From positions 39,774,358 through 39,838,357 of the forward strand of contig OW388300.1 of assembly GCA_936450465.1 (NCBI GenBank): a stretch of DNA of 64,000 nt, in the 5' to 3' direction. Every line of letters begins with the position of its first letter. Position 1 is the first letter of the stretch. Made by a program: the position numbers and the translations under genes. The notes under the pieces are model-generated. The model saw only the letters and a program-made list of their open reading frames with translations, had not been told where the DNA came from and did not search any database. Of this stretch, positions 10,980-64,000 are shown in pieces. The stretch is from Gibbula magus (taxonomy: Eukaryota > Mollusca > Gastropoda > Trochida > Trochidae).

Positions 10980-13243
10980 TGTCAAAAAAACTCTTCAGGC
11001 AATCTTGGCACACACAATGAAAGACAAGCATTTGCATCAACAAACAGTTTTTATTTATCTTAAAAAGAGTCAACTTTCCAGCAAAGTAAAGAGAATGTTT
11101 GTATCTGACAAACAGGGGTACACATCACAGTACGAAACAAAGTCGAGTCGATGATAGATCCGTGACGTCATCACATGATGCCTGACTAACACGGGGCAGT
11201 CACAGAAGCTTTGCTAGAAGCCGTAAGTATTGGGACAGATTAGCCTCCCTTTCACACATCATAATGGGCAGATACGAACAAGAGAGGCAAATCTGCCACC
11301 AACAATATCTGAAACTCTTGTATTTAGAACATATAGACAGATCAGTATGAAGAGTCTTTTCATGAGTAAAGCATACAACCGATGCATACAAGTCACAAAC
11401 TTGTAACAAACTAGTGGACCTTTACTTAAGTCGATGAGTATATCATTAAAAACTCTCACAATCTGAATAAGGTGTGATAATTGGATGCTCATCTTTATTG
11501 AAGTTTGAAATTAGGTGTGGTAATTGGATTTTCACCTTTATTGAAGTTTGAAATTCGTAAATTGAAACAGAAATAATTATGTAAAGTTTTGCAAAATCAT
11601 TTTTCTGAGACATATACCTGTCAAAATATTAAATATGAATAACTTCAGTAGATCAGTTAATATTGGAAGAACATGACATATTTATAACCAAAACAGTTAC
11701 AACTTATGCCACCTGTAATTATCAGGGTTTGATCAAGAACTTAAATTATTGCTGTCTAACATGAGAACCGCTTATCATCGTAACATATTGCTTCAACAGA
11801 TTTGAATACACGACATAATCAAAGGCAATTATATGTGGTAGTTTTATTATAAAAAGGGACTACTGTTCACATACACTTCACATCTAAATGGCTTTATACA
11901 TATCTGAAATGACAAACTCATGATATTCGATGAACTTTACAATACATGGGTTATCTTGATAGTTAACAATTCGTGAAACTGTTCAGCAACTCTCTACAAG
12001 AGTATAGACGAATCTACAAAGAATAAATGCCGTCTGTGTGAGTTAGATTATATTAAAATGTATAAATAGTTTGACATTGCATACTAGCCCGTTTTTGGAA
12101 GCTCTAGAAATGGGTATACGTGTTCAGAGGCTGCATGAAGACTTTCTGGCAAAGGAAGTGTCCTGGCAAAGGAAGTGGAGAACGATACTGTAACCAAGGA
12201 CTTATATGTCCTTGCTGTAACGTTACAGGGTGGACATCAGGTAGCTTAACTATAAATCTATGCACTGTGTTTTGGATAATCTGTGATGATATCGTGGAAT
12301 TTAATCATGATCATAGCTGCTTGGAAAAGCCTGTATACTGTGTCTGTATTTATTAAAGCATATATTGGCAAATTATTTAGAGATTCATTTGCTAAATGTA
12401 TAATATAATCTATCGGGTATATTTTATACAATCGGAAACATAATTTACAGATATAACAGACTCTGTAGCTCATCAGGCTTTAGTTGTCAGATGGTTGTCT
12501 TATTGGGGGCCACCAATCAACAATTCATAACCCCCATCTGCCATGGTTCTGCAAATATTTCAGCTTACCAGTGTTTTAGTACTGAGAAGACAAGTATTTG
12601 TTTTTAGGACATGTGAGATGACACACAGTTACCAAACTAAAAAATTATAATCCTTATTGGCCAAAGAATCTGTAAACAAGATTTCAATTTTTAGGCTATT
12701 AGTTCTGAAGAAGAAGAAGAAAATAAGACTAGTGTGCGAATTATGAGGCACCAAATCTGCAATTCGCCAAGGAGTCTGTATACATTTCAGCTTTCTAAAA
12801 CTACTAGTACAGAAGAATAAAAGATAGGTTTTTAGGTGATGGGTCCTGTGGTCCTTATTTGATGCCAAAGGGTTCTGTAGAGACCGTAGTTCTTGAGAAG
12901 AAAATTAAATAGTTTAAGATGGATAGAAGGATGGACGGACGACAAACGCCATGCCATGTCATGTCACAAGCCAATCAAGCCTGATCAGCTAAAGAGCATG
13001 ACATTTAAGAAATTGTAATAAAATTTTAAATTCAAATAATAGAAAATAAATATGAAGATGATACATATTTTAAGAGTGCTTAGACTTCTTCAATTTACAG
13101 GTAATATTTTGCGAGAGAAATCCTGATTAACATATCACACAGCAAACCCTACTTTGATGGATATAATCTATTACGCCCTAACCACCGCAAACCAATACTA
13201 TAAATATAACAAATTGCATTGAAGTTGATCATTTCAATGTCAA
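10980..13243. other. No gene recognised; diverged repeat remnant at about 12640-12900
   Basis: Most of the stretch shows nothing. The part at 12640-12900 (AGGTTTTTAGGTGATGGGTCC, GAAGAAGAAGAAG) is an inverted, diverged relative of the 5400-6105 array. A small direct duplication (GGCAAAGGAAGTG twice) sits near 12150. Confidence 0.45.
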
Positions 13244-13476
13244 AGGGGCAGTAGCACGTTTTTTTTTGCTTGAATAAGTTCATAAAATGTATTTGAAAAA
13301 TAATGTCACCAATAGTAAATTTTAGCTTTATACACAACACCGTTATTACCACTACGGATAATTGGTTTGTGTAATAAGATGTTTTACCCTCTAAAGTTAA
13401 TATTAATGACATAAACTATCATTATAAATGGGAAATTTGAAAAAATAAAATTTGCAAAAAATGTACTACTGCCCCT
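13244..13476. mobile_element. TTAA-type MITE (AGGGGCAGTAG family)
   Basis: Terminal repeats AGGGGCAGTAGCACG and CTACTGCCCCT are inverted copies. TTAA follows the right end (13477-13480) and TCAA precedes the left, consistent with one decayed TTAA duplication. The right sub-terminal part resembles that of 44410-44920. Confidence 0.6.
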
Positions 13477-14400
13477 TTAAGGAGGAATATAGGTGAGAGA
13501 GGTGCATTTTGGCTACAAGGCATATGCGTAAAGCTTATGGACAATGGCAGAGTGTGGAATGATTCTAGGACTGGTTGGGAATGCATTCGTTGAGAAATGA
13601 CAGGAGAGAATTTTCTTATACTCCCTGGGCTGAAAATTGGAGAAATTAAAGACTATATTTTCCATAAAGCTTATATGTACTGTACATTCAATTTCCAGGT
13701 GGGGTGTGGGGAGGGGGGGATTGTGAAGAAAGATTATTTTTAATACTTGCATGCCCCTGAAAAAACATGTTTTCTCTATCAATTACATATTTATATATCA
13801 TTATGAATAAGAAAGGGAGATATGAAGGCTTAGATATTGAAAATTGAACAGAGCTTGTGGTTAAAACAGAACTTTATCATTGTTTTCTATACTTTATAGT
13901 TGGTGATTTTTAATGCAAAATTAATTCTTTTACCATGTATGTAAAATTTATTGAAATATAAATAAAGCATGGTTTATATTAATCTTCCTAAAATAGAAAT
14001 TATTTACCATCGTTGTTAGTGTTACTCTGATATGGTGACAAAATGTTATGACATTTAAAGTTTTGGCCATTTTTGTCACTCTGGGATTAAATCTTGGCTA
14101 AAATAAGCAATTAAGCTATGAAATATAGTCACCTGTCTCTGGTGTACAACACGCAGCTAAATCAACCCTCTGTATCCCACGTCAACTTTACAAGCCTGCA
14201 GCAGTGTCAGAGTTAATGTTTTATTGAGTCCGAAAAAGTCTAGTTTGTAAAAGTCAGATAATTTGAGAGGGAAATTAGTATATTGCTCTTTTTGCATGTT
14301 TTATATAATTTTAAACCATTGCTTCAACAGAGTCTGTTTAAAGATCAGAATGAGACAGATTTTTAAAAGAAAATCAAGAAGATGCAATAAACTCTGAAAC
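13477..14400. other. No feature recognised
   Basis: AT-rich, no supported frame. Confidence 0.4.
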
Positions 14401-14404
14401 CAAT

Positions 14405-14695
14405 GTTCTTAAATAAACAGATTCTGAAACCAGTATTCATAAATAAACAGATTCTGAAACCTGTGTTGATTAATAAACAGATTCTGAAATTTGTGTTCAT
14501 AATAAACAGATTCTGAAATCTGTGTTCATAAATAAACAGATTCTGAAATCAAAGCTGATAAATAAACAGATTCTGAAACCTGTATTTTTCAATAAACAGA
14601 TTCTAAAACCTGTGTTCATAGATAAACAGATTCTAAAAGCTGTGTTCATAAATAAACAGATTCTGAAATCAGAGTTCATAATTGAAAACATTTCC
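14405..14695. repeat. Tandem repeat, 30 bp x about 9
   Basis: Unit AATAAACAGATTCTGAAACC plus about ten variable bases. Because 30 is divisible by three, both strands show small open frames that are repeat artefacts. Confidence 0.9.
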
Positions 14696-15129
14696 GAAAC
14701 CTGAAAAATCTTTATACATGGACTTCGTACAATAAAATTTGTTTATTTGGCAATCACAGTTTTGACTAGAGAGCATTAACGAACTGACATACAAGTACAT
14801 AAGTATATTCTTCAATGAACAATGGTTACATCCGATACTATGTACAAATGTATAACACCTTTCTAACCATGGAAAAGGTTCACAATATCATGTTTCTAAG
14901 GGTCATTCCTTCACAAGCATAACAGTTGGCATAGAAACAAAAGAGCATACAATGGATGTTGCAATGAAACAATTAAAAAAAAAAAAATGTATCACAAGGT
15001 TTAAAGAAAAGCATAACATCTCAATGGACAATGTTATATACATGAACAATGATCGGCTATACACATAAAAATAGGAATCTCAAATAATGGTGCATTGATG
15101 TTTGGCGTTGTCATACTGTGTGCAGGATC

Positions 15130-15372
15130 TCGGTCCTCTGATGAAATTTTATTCCTCTCATGAGATTTCATTCCATTAATGAGATTTCATTTCTTTAATG
15201 AGATGTCAATCCTTCAACAAAATCTCATTTCTTCAACGATTTCTCATTTCTTCAATAAGATCTCATTCATTTAAGAACATCTCATTCCTTCAAGAACATC
15301 TCATTCATTCAAGAAGATCTTATTCTTTCAAGAAAATCTCATTCCTTTAACAGGATGTCATTCATTTAATTT
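15130..15372. repeat. Short-period tandem repeat, about 20-23 bp x 11
   Basis: Repeats of the form (A/T)GAGATTTCATTCCTTCAA with variable spacing and substitutions. Confidence 0.8.
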
Positions 15373-16033
15373 ATATTCCTTATGTAAAATAAGTTTGGTT
15401 TACATGGTGTATCGTTTGAGATAAAGAACAGGCCAGAAATGTGCTTCCAATTCAGCTCTGTGAGTTAGCTGCATTCATTGACAAATCCTGCGAAAACCTG
15501 AAAATCTGCCTTTATTAGATTTATGGGTATTTCATTACAAAACAGGCGAATAGATGACAATTATCAATTTAATGTTTTTCATATTCATCCTAAACCAAAA
15601 CCATTGCATAAATTGATACAAACTACACAGACAGCATATCTAAATCAGTGAGTTGTTTTAGTTTGTCAATGAAACAGAAATGCCATTATTTTCATCACTT
15701 GAATATTCTTGAAATAGCCCCTATCAATATTTTAAAATGTCCTACAAATAACAAAAGCAACAAATTTAATTTTAAAACCATATCTGACATTGAAGACGAT
15801 ATGTACCTTTGCTTGGGAAAGATTTGTCTAACTACGGGTTTATTTTATTTGTGCAGTGACACACATATTCCTTGGTTCTAGAACTAAAACAGATATATAT
15901 CGTGGTCCCTATTATTATTGGTATAGTGTACTTACTGAAAAGCTCTATATCATATCTGGAAGTCATTACCATCATCTTACTGGGAGTTTTAATTTAACGT
16001 CATGTACAGTTTTGTTGCTGCAAAGAAACTATT
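15373..16033. other. No feature recognised
   Basis: Small frames only, without recognisable content. Confidence 0.4.
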
Positions 16034-16363
16034 GGCTGCGTTTGATTTGCAGACTCCAGTATCAAGCCAATCAAACTCTTGTTCTAGGCCAACTCAAATC
16101 TAGAGTCAAGTTGAAACGTACACCCCAATTTTGTGAAAACACCTCAAGTGACGTCACATGTATTATGGGTAATGCAGATTTCTCTCCAAACGAGTCACAC
16201 ATTATGAATGAAATATTAAATTTTTTCAACAAAAAATATATTTAAATGTTTATAGTGGAGGTGAATTTTCATACTAAGAGTCAACACTCAAGACCAATGA
16301 GTTTGATTTGAAACGTGGAAGCGCATGTGTCAACGATCCTAATGTTGTTAAATCAAACGCAGC
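16034..16363. mobile_element. Possible TIR element ending GGCTGCGTTTGATT
   Basis: The inverted termini GGCTGCGTTTGATT and AATCAAACGCAGC bound about 330 bases, with related internal half-copies (CAATCAAACTC, GTTTGATTTGAAACG). No clear target duplication was found. Confidence 0.5.
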
Positions 16364-16372
16364 TAATTGAAT

Positions 16373-16505
16373 TTCTTTTACATAAGGTAAGCTTTTATGA
16401 CATATCTGAATGTCGTTCTGCAACACCTTAATGTGAATTAAATTTCTTTTACATAAGGTAAGCTCTTATGACATATCTGAAAGTCTTTCGGCAACACCTT
16501 AATGT
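16373..16505. repeat. Tandem duplication, about 68 bp x 2
   Basis: TTTCTTTTACATAAGGTAAG through AACACCTTAATGTGAA occurs twice in succession with few differences. Confidence 0.9.
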
Positions 16506-16540
16506 GAAAGTACAGAGGCGGGTCCCAGTGCATACATTAA

Positions 16541-16915
16541 AGGGACACTGCATCGAGGAAAAAACGAGATCAGATTTATCTACCTATGCTGATTAACGTG
16601 TCTGATAACGAGTCACAGACCCTCAATTTCAGACAATTGAAGTAATTGGTAATAAAAACTACTGCATGTAGACAGTGAAGCAAAGCATGACTCGTTAGCA
16701 GACATGCTAATAAGAATAGTTTAATATGTAAACAAAATAGTATTGCTTTAATTGCTACATTCAAAGAATATGCTTATTGTGTGATTTGAACTTTAAATTT
16801 CGAAACAAGAGTGTATTATGTAATGAGTGTACCTGCTTAAAAGAAATAAAATTATAAAAAAAATAAAATAGGTTAATAAATCTGATCTCATTTTTATCCT
16901 CCATGCGGTGTCCCT
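16541..16915. mobile_element. TTAA-flanked MITE (AGGGACACTGCAT family)
   Basis: The inverted ends AGGGACACTGCATCGAGGA and TCCTCCATGCGGTGTCCCT extend through GAGATCAGATTTAT, giving arms of about 45 bases. Exact TTAA lies outside both ends (16537-16540 and 16916-16919). There is no transposase frame. Confidence 0.75.
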
Positions 16916-16975
16916 TTAACGATCAAAGAATGAGTGTAATGACAGAGGAATGCACTATGGTAACCGAAGCCTTAA

Positions 16976-17510
16976 AGTGACATCCAGTGTGTTGTTGAGA
17001 GTCACATATGCCAAAACACATGGTGTTACTTTATCGAAAAGTTCCAACTGTTGTTGAAAATGACAGTTTTTTTTTTATTGAAACATATTTTATTCTACAA
17101 AAGGATTGGACTTTAAAAAACCTCTCCTCTTCTCTGTATAGTGACAATGAAAAGGTGAAAGTAATGATTTATGATCGAAAACAGGACAATGTTGATTATG
17201 CACTGCGGCTTGGGCGTCAGTTAATCAAACGTAATTTCCAAAACTTATCTACTACAGACAAACAGAACATTTTGGCTTGGTAATTTTTAATAGGTCATAT
17301 AACTACTTTCGTTTTTGTTTCGTGTGTTTTCTTGGTATCTGCACATGCATAAGTATGTTTCTCGATTTTCGTTTGAAACAGGTAATTATGATATATTTGG
17401 CGGCTGGGGATGAATATGCAAGTTGAGTGAAATTCTGAAAACAGAAAATATGGTATTTTGGCATGTAGTAGAGACCAAAAACAATACAATGAAAGACACT
17501 GGATGTCACT
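16976..17510. mobile_element. TTAA-flanked MITE (AGTGACATCCAGTGT family)
   Basis: The perfect 15-base inverted ends AGTGACATCCAGTGT are flanked by TTAA (16972-16975 and 17511-17514). A 91-codon frame at 17008-17283 lies inside; it has no motif I recognise and is most likely fortuitous or a remnant. Confidence 0.75.
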
Positions 17511-17514
17511 TTAA

Positions 17515-18680
17515 GGTTTTTCTGCGTAATGACCCCCTAGTTTTAATCTTACCAAGCGGATAGTTTTGAGAAAGAATGAAAACTATTGAAATTTTATTTA
17601 TATAAAATGTCCTGCATTATATGGTGAAGAATTTACTCAGAAAAAAAGGTTTTCAAATTATTTAGTCCATTTACATTGACGGTTTGTTTATTGTATATAA
17701 TAGCATAAATGAATCAATAAGCCTGCAAAGATAATGCAATCAAAAGCAATCGTTTTATCCATTTTTGTTGTCACAGTAGCTGTTTTTTCAGGGAAGATGA
17801 AGTGATTTAGGGTTTAACCCAATCTTTCAGTGGAACCCAAAAATAATGTCTGATTAAATCTCTATAACTAGCTGGTTGGTTATCATCACCTTACAATGCA
17901 AAATCAATTGGTGATCTTTTTTGGAGACATCACATGAGGTGATGAAAGCACAGCTGAAGGAATTTGACCAAGAATGCCCATATTGCAATGAATTCAGAAC
18001 ACAATATCATTTTACATTTACAAGTTGAAATAAATTTAAGACAGATGATTTTAATACCTCAAAATATTTCCATTGCAAAAGAAATATTGGAAACATGATA
18101 CCTCAAATCCTTTGATATGAAAAGAAATATGAGACACATATGTTTTAAAAGTGACTGATTATGTTTCCATGGTAATAGATGATGCTTATTGGTCACAACT
18201 CGTTGTTCAACTACAGTATGATAACATATCCCTGATCAGGGCTAGGGTTCGACATAGCAGGGCTCAAGATGAGTATATTTTCTCCAAATTGCAACCTTCA
18301 CCAAGGGCAGTTGGAGTTTATGGTTACCGTGAGAGCAAAGTTTCTATACTTATGTGATATATTGAAGAAAACTTAAGAGATTAAAACAGCCATTGAATCA
18401 TTTGTTGAAATTATATTTTCAACTGAATTTTTGATAATATAACTACCTAAAGAAAATTTTCAATATAGAAAGGATAGATGTGTGTGTGTTTTCATGAATT
18501 AATAAAAAAAAAATAATTAAAAAACCCAATAAATATCAAATTAAAATGTGCGAAACTGAAGATGAAAATGAAATACAAAAACTGTAAAATAAAAAGGTAA
18601 ACATTAATAAATTATCCCTATGTACACATGACAGTTATTTCCGGGATAGAATTCCTCTTCTCTTCAGTGGAACACTTGTG
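17515..18680. other. No gene recognised; short SINE-tail-like string
   Basis: GATGAAGTGATTTAGGGTTT near 17798-17817 resembles an end of the SINE family seen at 34960-35175 and 49430-49700. Otherwise featureless. Confidence 0.4.
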
Positions 18681-19150
18681 CAATGTTTGTGAACACAGTG
18701 TACATAGCATGCATCATGTTCGTTTACTCTTCAGTGGTTACATATACATGTTGCACAGTGTTACAATGTAATTCATCCATGAATTACATTGAGTACTCCG
18801 ACGAATCCAGGTTACATGTAACCATATGTTACACTGTGAAAGACATTGTAACCACATTTCATACACTGTGCTATGAAATAAGTTAATCCACGCTATGTAA
18901 TTCAATATAACAGTAATTCAATGTAACCGTATTCCAAACTCTGTGATACAATGTAAGCATAATGTAAGCATATTCATACACTGTGTTACTATGTACTATT
19001 TGTCATATTCTGTGTCATTGCAACTTTCTTGCAGTGTTACAATGTTCCATAATGTTTGATACAATGTAACTATATCAATGTTACAATATCACTACATTTT
19101 ATGCACAAGACACACATTATAACTGGAGTGTTACAATGTATTGTTTAACA
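18680..19150. repeat. Interspersed GTTACAATGTAA motifs in both orientations
   Basis: CAGTGTTACAATGTAA and its inverse recur many times. The palindrome CAATGTAATTCAT|CCATGAATTACATTG sits at about 18774-18801, and TTGCACAGTG / CACTGTGAAA elements also face each other. This is probably a decayed palindromic element or satellite. Confidence 0.6.
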
Positions 19151-19262
19151 TACGTAAAAACATCCTCTATACGAAACTGTAAGAAAACATTGCAATTGTT
19201 AGAAGACTAGACAATGGTTCTCCTCCGAACCGCCTTGTAACGTTACACTGCTTGTAAAGTTG

Positions 19263-19268
19263 TTTATT
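19263..19268 (-). terminator. Candidate polyadenylation signal for the channel gene
   Basis: AATAAA on the minus strand (TTTATT on plus), about 700 bases beyond the channel stop codon. This is the first clear hexamer I saw downstream, but later signals may be used. Confidence 0.4.
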
Positions 19269-19972
19269 GGAACGTTTTCTACTTCTTACTTGCATCAGTA
19301 TTTCGTTCAAACTGAAAAATCACATTCATCTTGTTCATCCAGATCTTTCTTTCCATTTACAAATTTTGGCAACTTTTCTTCCATTTTACAGCTCTGAACA
19401 TATGAACTGAGTTACTGAGCTATTTTGCAAGCTGCAGACTTGAGATTTCACTCGATGTTCTTCACTTCATTTGGCATCAAATAAGAAATATCTCCAATTA
19501 CCTGATATTCATTGTAGAGATGAATTGTTCCACTACTCTTTCAAGATTTCCCATATTTTGCAGGGACACAACTCTGAGACTCCAAGAATGCTGCATTTTA
19601 AATTAGATAAACATTCTTCCCAGATTTTTTGACCATTTTCACCAACACAAAGTTTGATCACTTTCTCTGGAGTTTTCCTTCCAGGTCTGCTACTGACGAC
19701 ATCCAAACATTTTGTACTTTACTGTATCTTGAACCTGAATAGAAATATTACTCCATTTGGCAGCACAATCCTATTTCAAATATCCATGTGAAAAGAGGAG
19801 ACAGAACCGTCCTTTAACACTGCGTCTATCCTATAACCAGTGTTTGCAGATATGACTGAACAATTTCAGTTCCGACGTTTTTGCACTAACTTAACAGATA
19901 TTGGCACACAATATTTAGCCTATACACATTGTATCACGTAAAAATCTTGGTTTAAGTTACACAACACCTCTA

Positions 19973-62075
<42,103 letters not shown>

Positions 62076-62257
62076 ACGCTGACTTTAGGCCTGACTGACT
62101 GCAGAGGGATGTGAGCCTATCTGTCAGTATAATCCACACTCGGGGGTCCTCACAACATAGCACAACACGGCACTACACAACATAGCACTACACGATCAGT
62201 ACAGGATAAGCAGCTTCATCCACTGTGAGTTCTAGAAGCAGTGAGAGATTGTTGCTT

Positions 62258-62540
62258 GCCTGCCACTCGATTGCTGTGCTCTGTATAGGACAAAGAATTG
62301 AGTTTATAGTAACAGGATGGATGGGTCTTCACTGTGAATCTCTCTGCCTTCCTGTCAGTGCGATTCTGGTTATCACTGTACAATACAATAATGATATTCC
62401 TTTTGCCTGTCACTCAATTGCTGTACTCTGTACTGGACAAAGATTTGAGTTTATAGTAACAGGATGGATAGGTCTTCACTGTGAATCTCTCTGCCTTTCT
62501 GTCAGTGAGCTTCTGGTTATCACTGAACAATACAATAACC
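62258..62540. repeat. Tandem duplication, about 146 bp x 2
   Basis: CACTCGATTGCTGTGCTCTG to TTATCACTGTACAATACAAT occurs twice in succession. The small open frame across it is repeat-driven. Confidence 0.9.
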
Positions 62541-62869
62541 TTCCTCAGACTCCTTGGTTTTGATACTCAGTACTGCCTGTATGAGATAGCCATGTGATAG
62601 ATCCAATGAGTTCTCGAGGTGGGAATTTATTTCCCACACTGAATTTGTGTACCAGAAATAGAAGAAGCTTAATAGCAATAGCTTTGGTGTTACCTGTCGC
62701 AGGTAGCAATGGATTGACTCTCCCAGGTAGACAATTGAGTCATACACTGGATGATCTACCTGTAGTAGTAAATGTAGCAGTATTGAACGATTGGTGAAGT
62801 AGGTAGCTTCAGGTGGAATGTATTTCATCAGATTCTATCTAGAAGTAGCACTAGCTGTCGTATTGACAA

Positions 62870-63600
62870 TCAGTATACTTGGCGGTCATAGTAGCAGTAG
62901 CATTGAGTAGCATGAAATGTCTGAAAATTTCCAGGTAGAATTACATTTCACTCATTTAAAAGTCTAACTGAGAAGTAGCAACAACCTTGGCTATCAAAGT
63001 AGCAGTAGCGTGAGTAGCAGACCTTCAATCCTTCTCTCATGAAATGCCTGAAAAACTTCAGGTAGAACTTTATTTCACTCACATTCTGCGGTACATTAGA
63101 AGTAGCAGTAAGTTTTTGCAGGAAAAACCTTGGCATCAAAGTAGCAGTAGCATTGAGCAGAAATGAGCAGAAATGAGCAGAAATGAGTAGCAATGCTTAA
63201 CTTGTTTCCTCTCATGAAATACCTGCTCCAGGTAGATTTGACTCCACTCACTTGACAGTCTACCATTAGAAGTAGCAGAAAAGTGGAGCGAAATTCTTAA
63301 CTGTTAAAGTAGCAGTAGCATTGAGTAGAATTGAGTAGCAGAGCTTGAATCCTTCTCTCTTGAAATGCCAGAAAAACTTCAGGTAGCATTTTATTTCACT
63401 CACTTGATAGTCTACTGTTAAAAGTAGCAGCAGATTTTTGCAGCGAAAAGTAGCAGTAGCATTGAGCAGAATTGAGCAGCATCTTATCTTGAATCCTTTC
63501 TTCATGAAATACCTGAATGAGTGCTCCAGGAAGAAATGGTTTTCACTCACTTGACAGAGTACCAATTGAAGTTGCACTTAGTAGCAATCAGTAGCAGAAG
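62870..63600. repeat. About 110-150-bp repeat, 5-6 copies, with GTGAGTG in most units
   Basis: Units hold AAGTAGCAGTAGCATTGAGT, CATGAAAT.CCTGAAAAAC, TCAGGTAGAATTTTATTTC and CACTCACTTGACAGTCTACC. On the minus strand most units contain GACTGTCAA|GTGAGTGAAA, which looks like a splice donor. Position 63601 to the window end shows nothing. Confidence 0.75.
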
Positions 63601-64000
63601 TAGCGGCAGGTTTGCCTGCCTCATTTAGTCCCATCTCGGCTGGTGAGGCCATCCTACAGGCAATCAGCTATTTCACTTTTTCCACGTCTATTTTCAGATT
63701 TGGCAACATGAGGGTATTTACTATCACAACATCATGCCCCCAACCAAAGACAAATAAATACTATTAAAAAATTGAAATGAGATAGGATTACAGTCGTTTC
63801 CCGTGTGGGTGATAGCGTTATCAGATGGCTTGGTAGGATACAGGTTTATTCCACTGCCACATAGTGTTGCCGCATTGAGCACCTTTCTGTGGTGATATAG
63901 ATTAGTGCCGCGTGTTGGGAAATAATGTAGAAGGCAACCTCACACGATAACCTTTCAAATACGTTATCTTAGCACATAACATTTTACACTGCTTTTAACA

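Noticed and set aside
17008..17283. 91-codon frame inside a MITE
   Set aside because: No motif recognised, lies between perfect TTAA-type ends, and has an ordinary AT-rich composition; reported only within the element.
62225..62563. 112-codon plus-strand frame as a gene
   Set aside because: It spans a 146-bp tandem duplication and repeats its own residues; no recognisable domain.

Overview
This is an AT-rich window of animal nuclear DNA with long introns, tandem repeats and many small inverted-repeat transposons. The one large intact gene, read on the minus strand, is an ERG-type (KCNH2/6/7-like) voltage-gated potassium channel. Its domain order is the animal one, and its predicted exons join in phase into a 947-residue protein. 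The repeat content (TTAA-flanked MITEs, tRNA-derived SINEs) and a phytanoyl-CoA-dioxygenase-like gene family suggest a marine invertebrate, possibly a mollusc. That placement is inference; no search was run.

Positions 1-8481 hold two copies of a PhyH-like Fe(II)/2-oxoglutarate dioxygenase gene in head-to-head orientation. The left copy (minus strand, cut by the window edge) has an intact start and acceptor. The right copy has lost the start codon and the acceptor, and carries a 15-base deletion that makes an in-frame TGA. Positions 8482-19972 contain no gene I can support, but several TIR elements (three with TTAA or TTAA-like flanks, one hAT-like with a perfect 8-bp duplication), other inverted-repeat elements and several tandem arrays.

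Positions 19973-62075 are the channel gene, 14 predicted coding exons. Exon 1 starts with its own ATG and lacks a PAS domain, so this transcript resembles the vertebrate ERG1b form; a PAS-containing form would need exons beyond the window. Exon 2 carries S1-S3, exon 3 S4 to the pore filter and S6, exon 4 the C-linker, exons 5-7 the cyclic-nucleotide-binding homology domain, exons 8-14 the tail with a coiled coil and a C-terminal PDZ-ligand-like end. Intron 1 is about 27.8 kb and contains a cluster of palindromic CRE sites at 21-22 bp spacing.

The most unusual property is that several introns of this gene contain tandem arrays whose unit spans one of that intron's own splice junctions: exon 1 donor, exon 4 donor (about 22 copies), exon 7 donor, exon 12 donor, exon 13 acceptor (about 33 copies) and exon 13 donor. 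Intron 12 is almost wholly made of copies of its two ends. Each array gives the spliceosome many near-identical decoy sites, and the two I read through lead to stop codons if used. All exon limits, copy numbers and element ends were read by eye.
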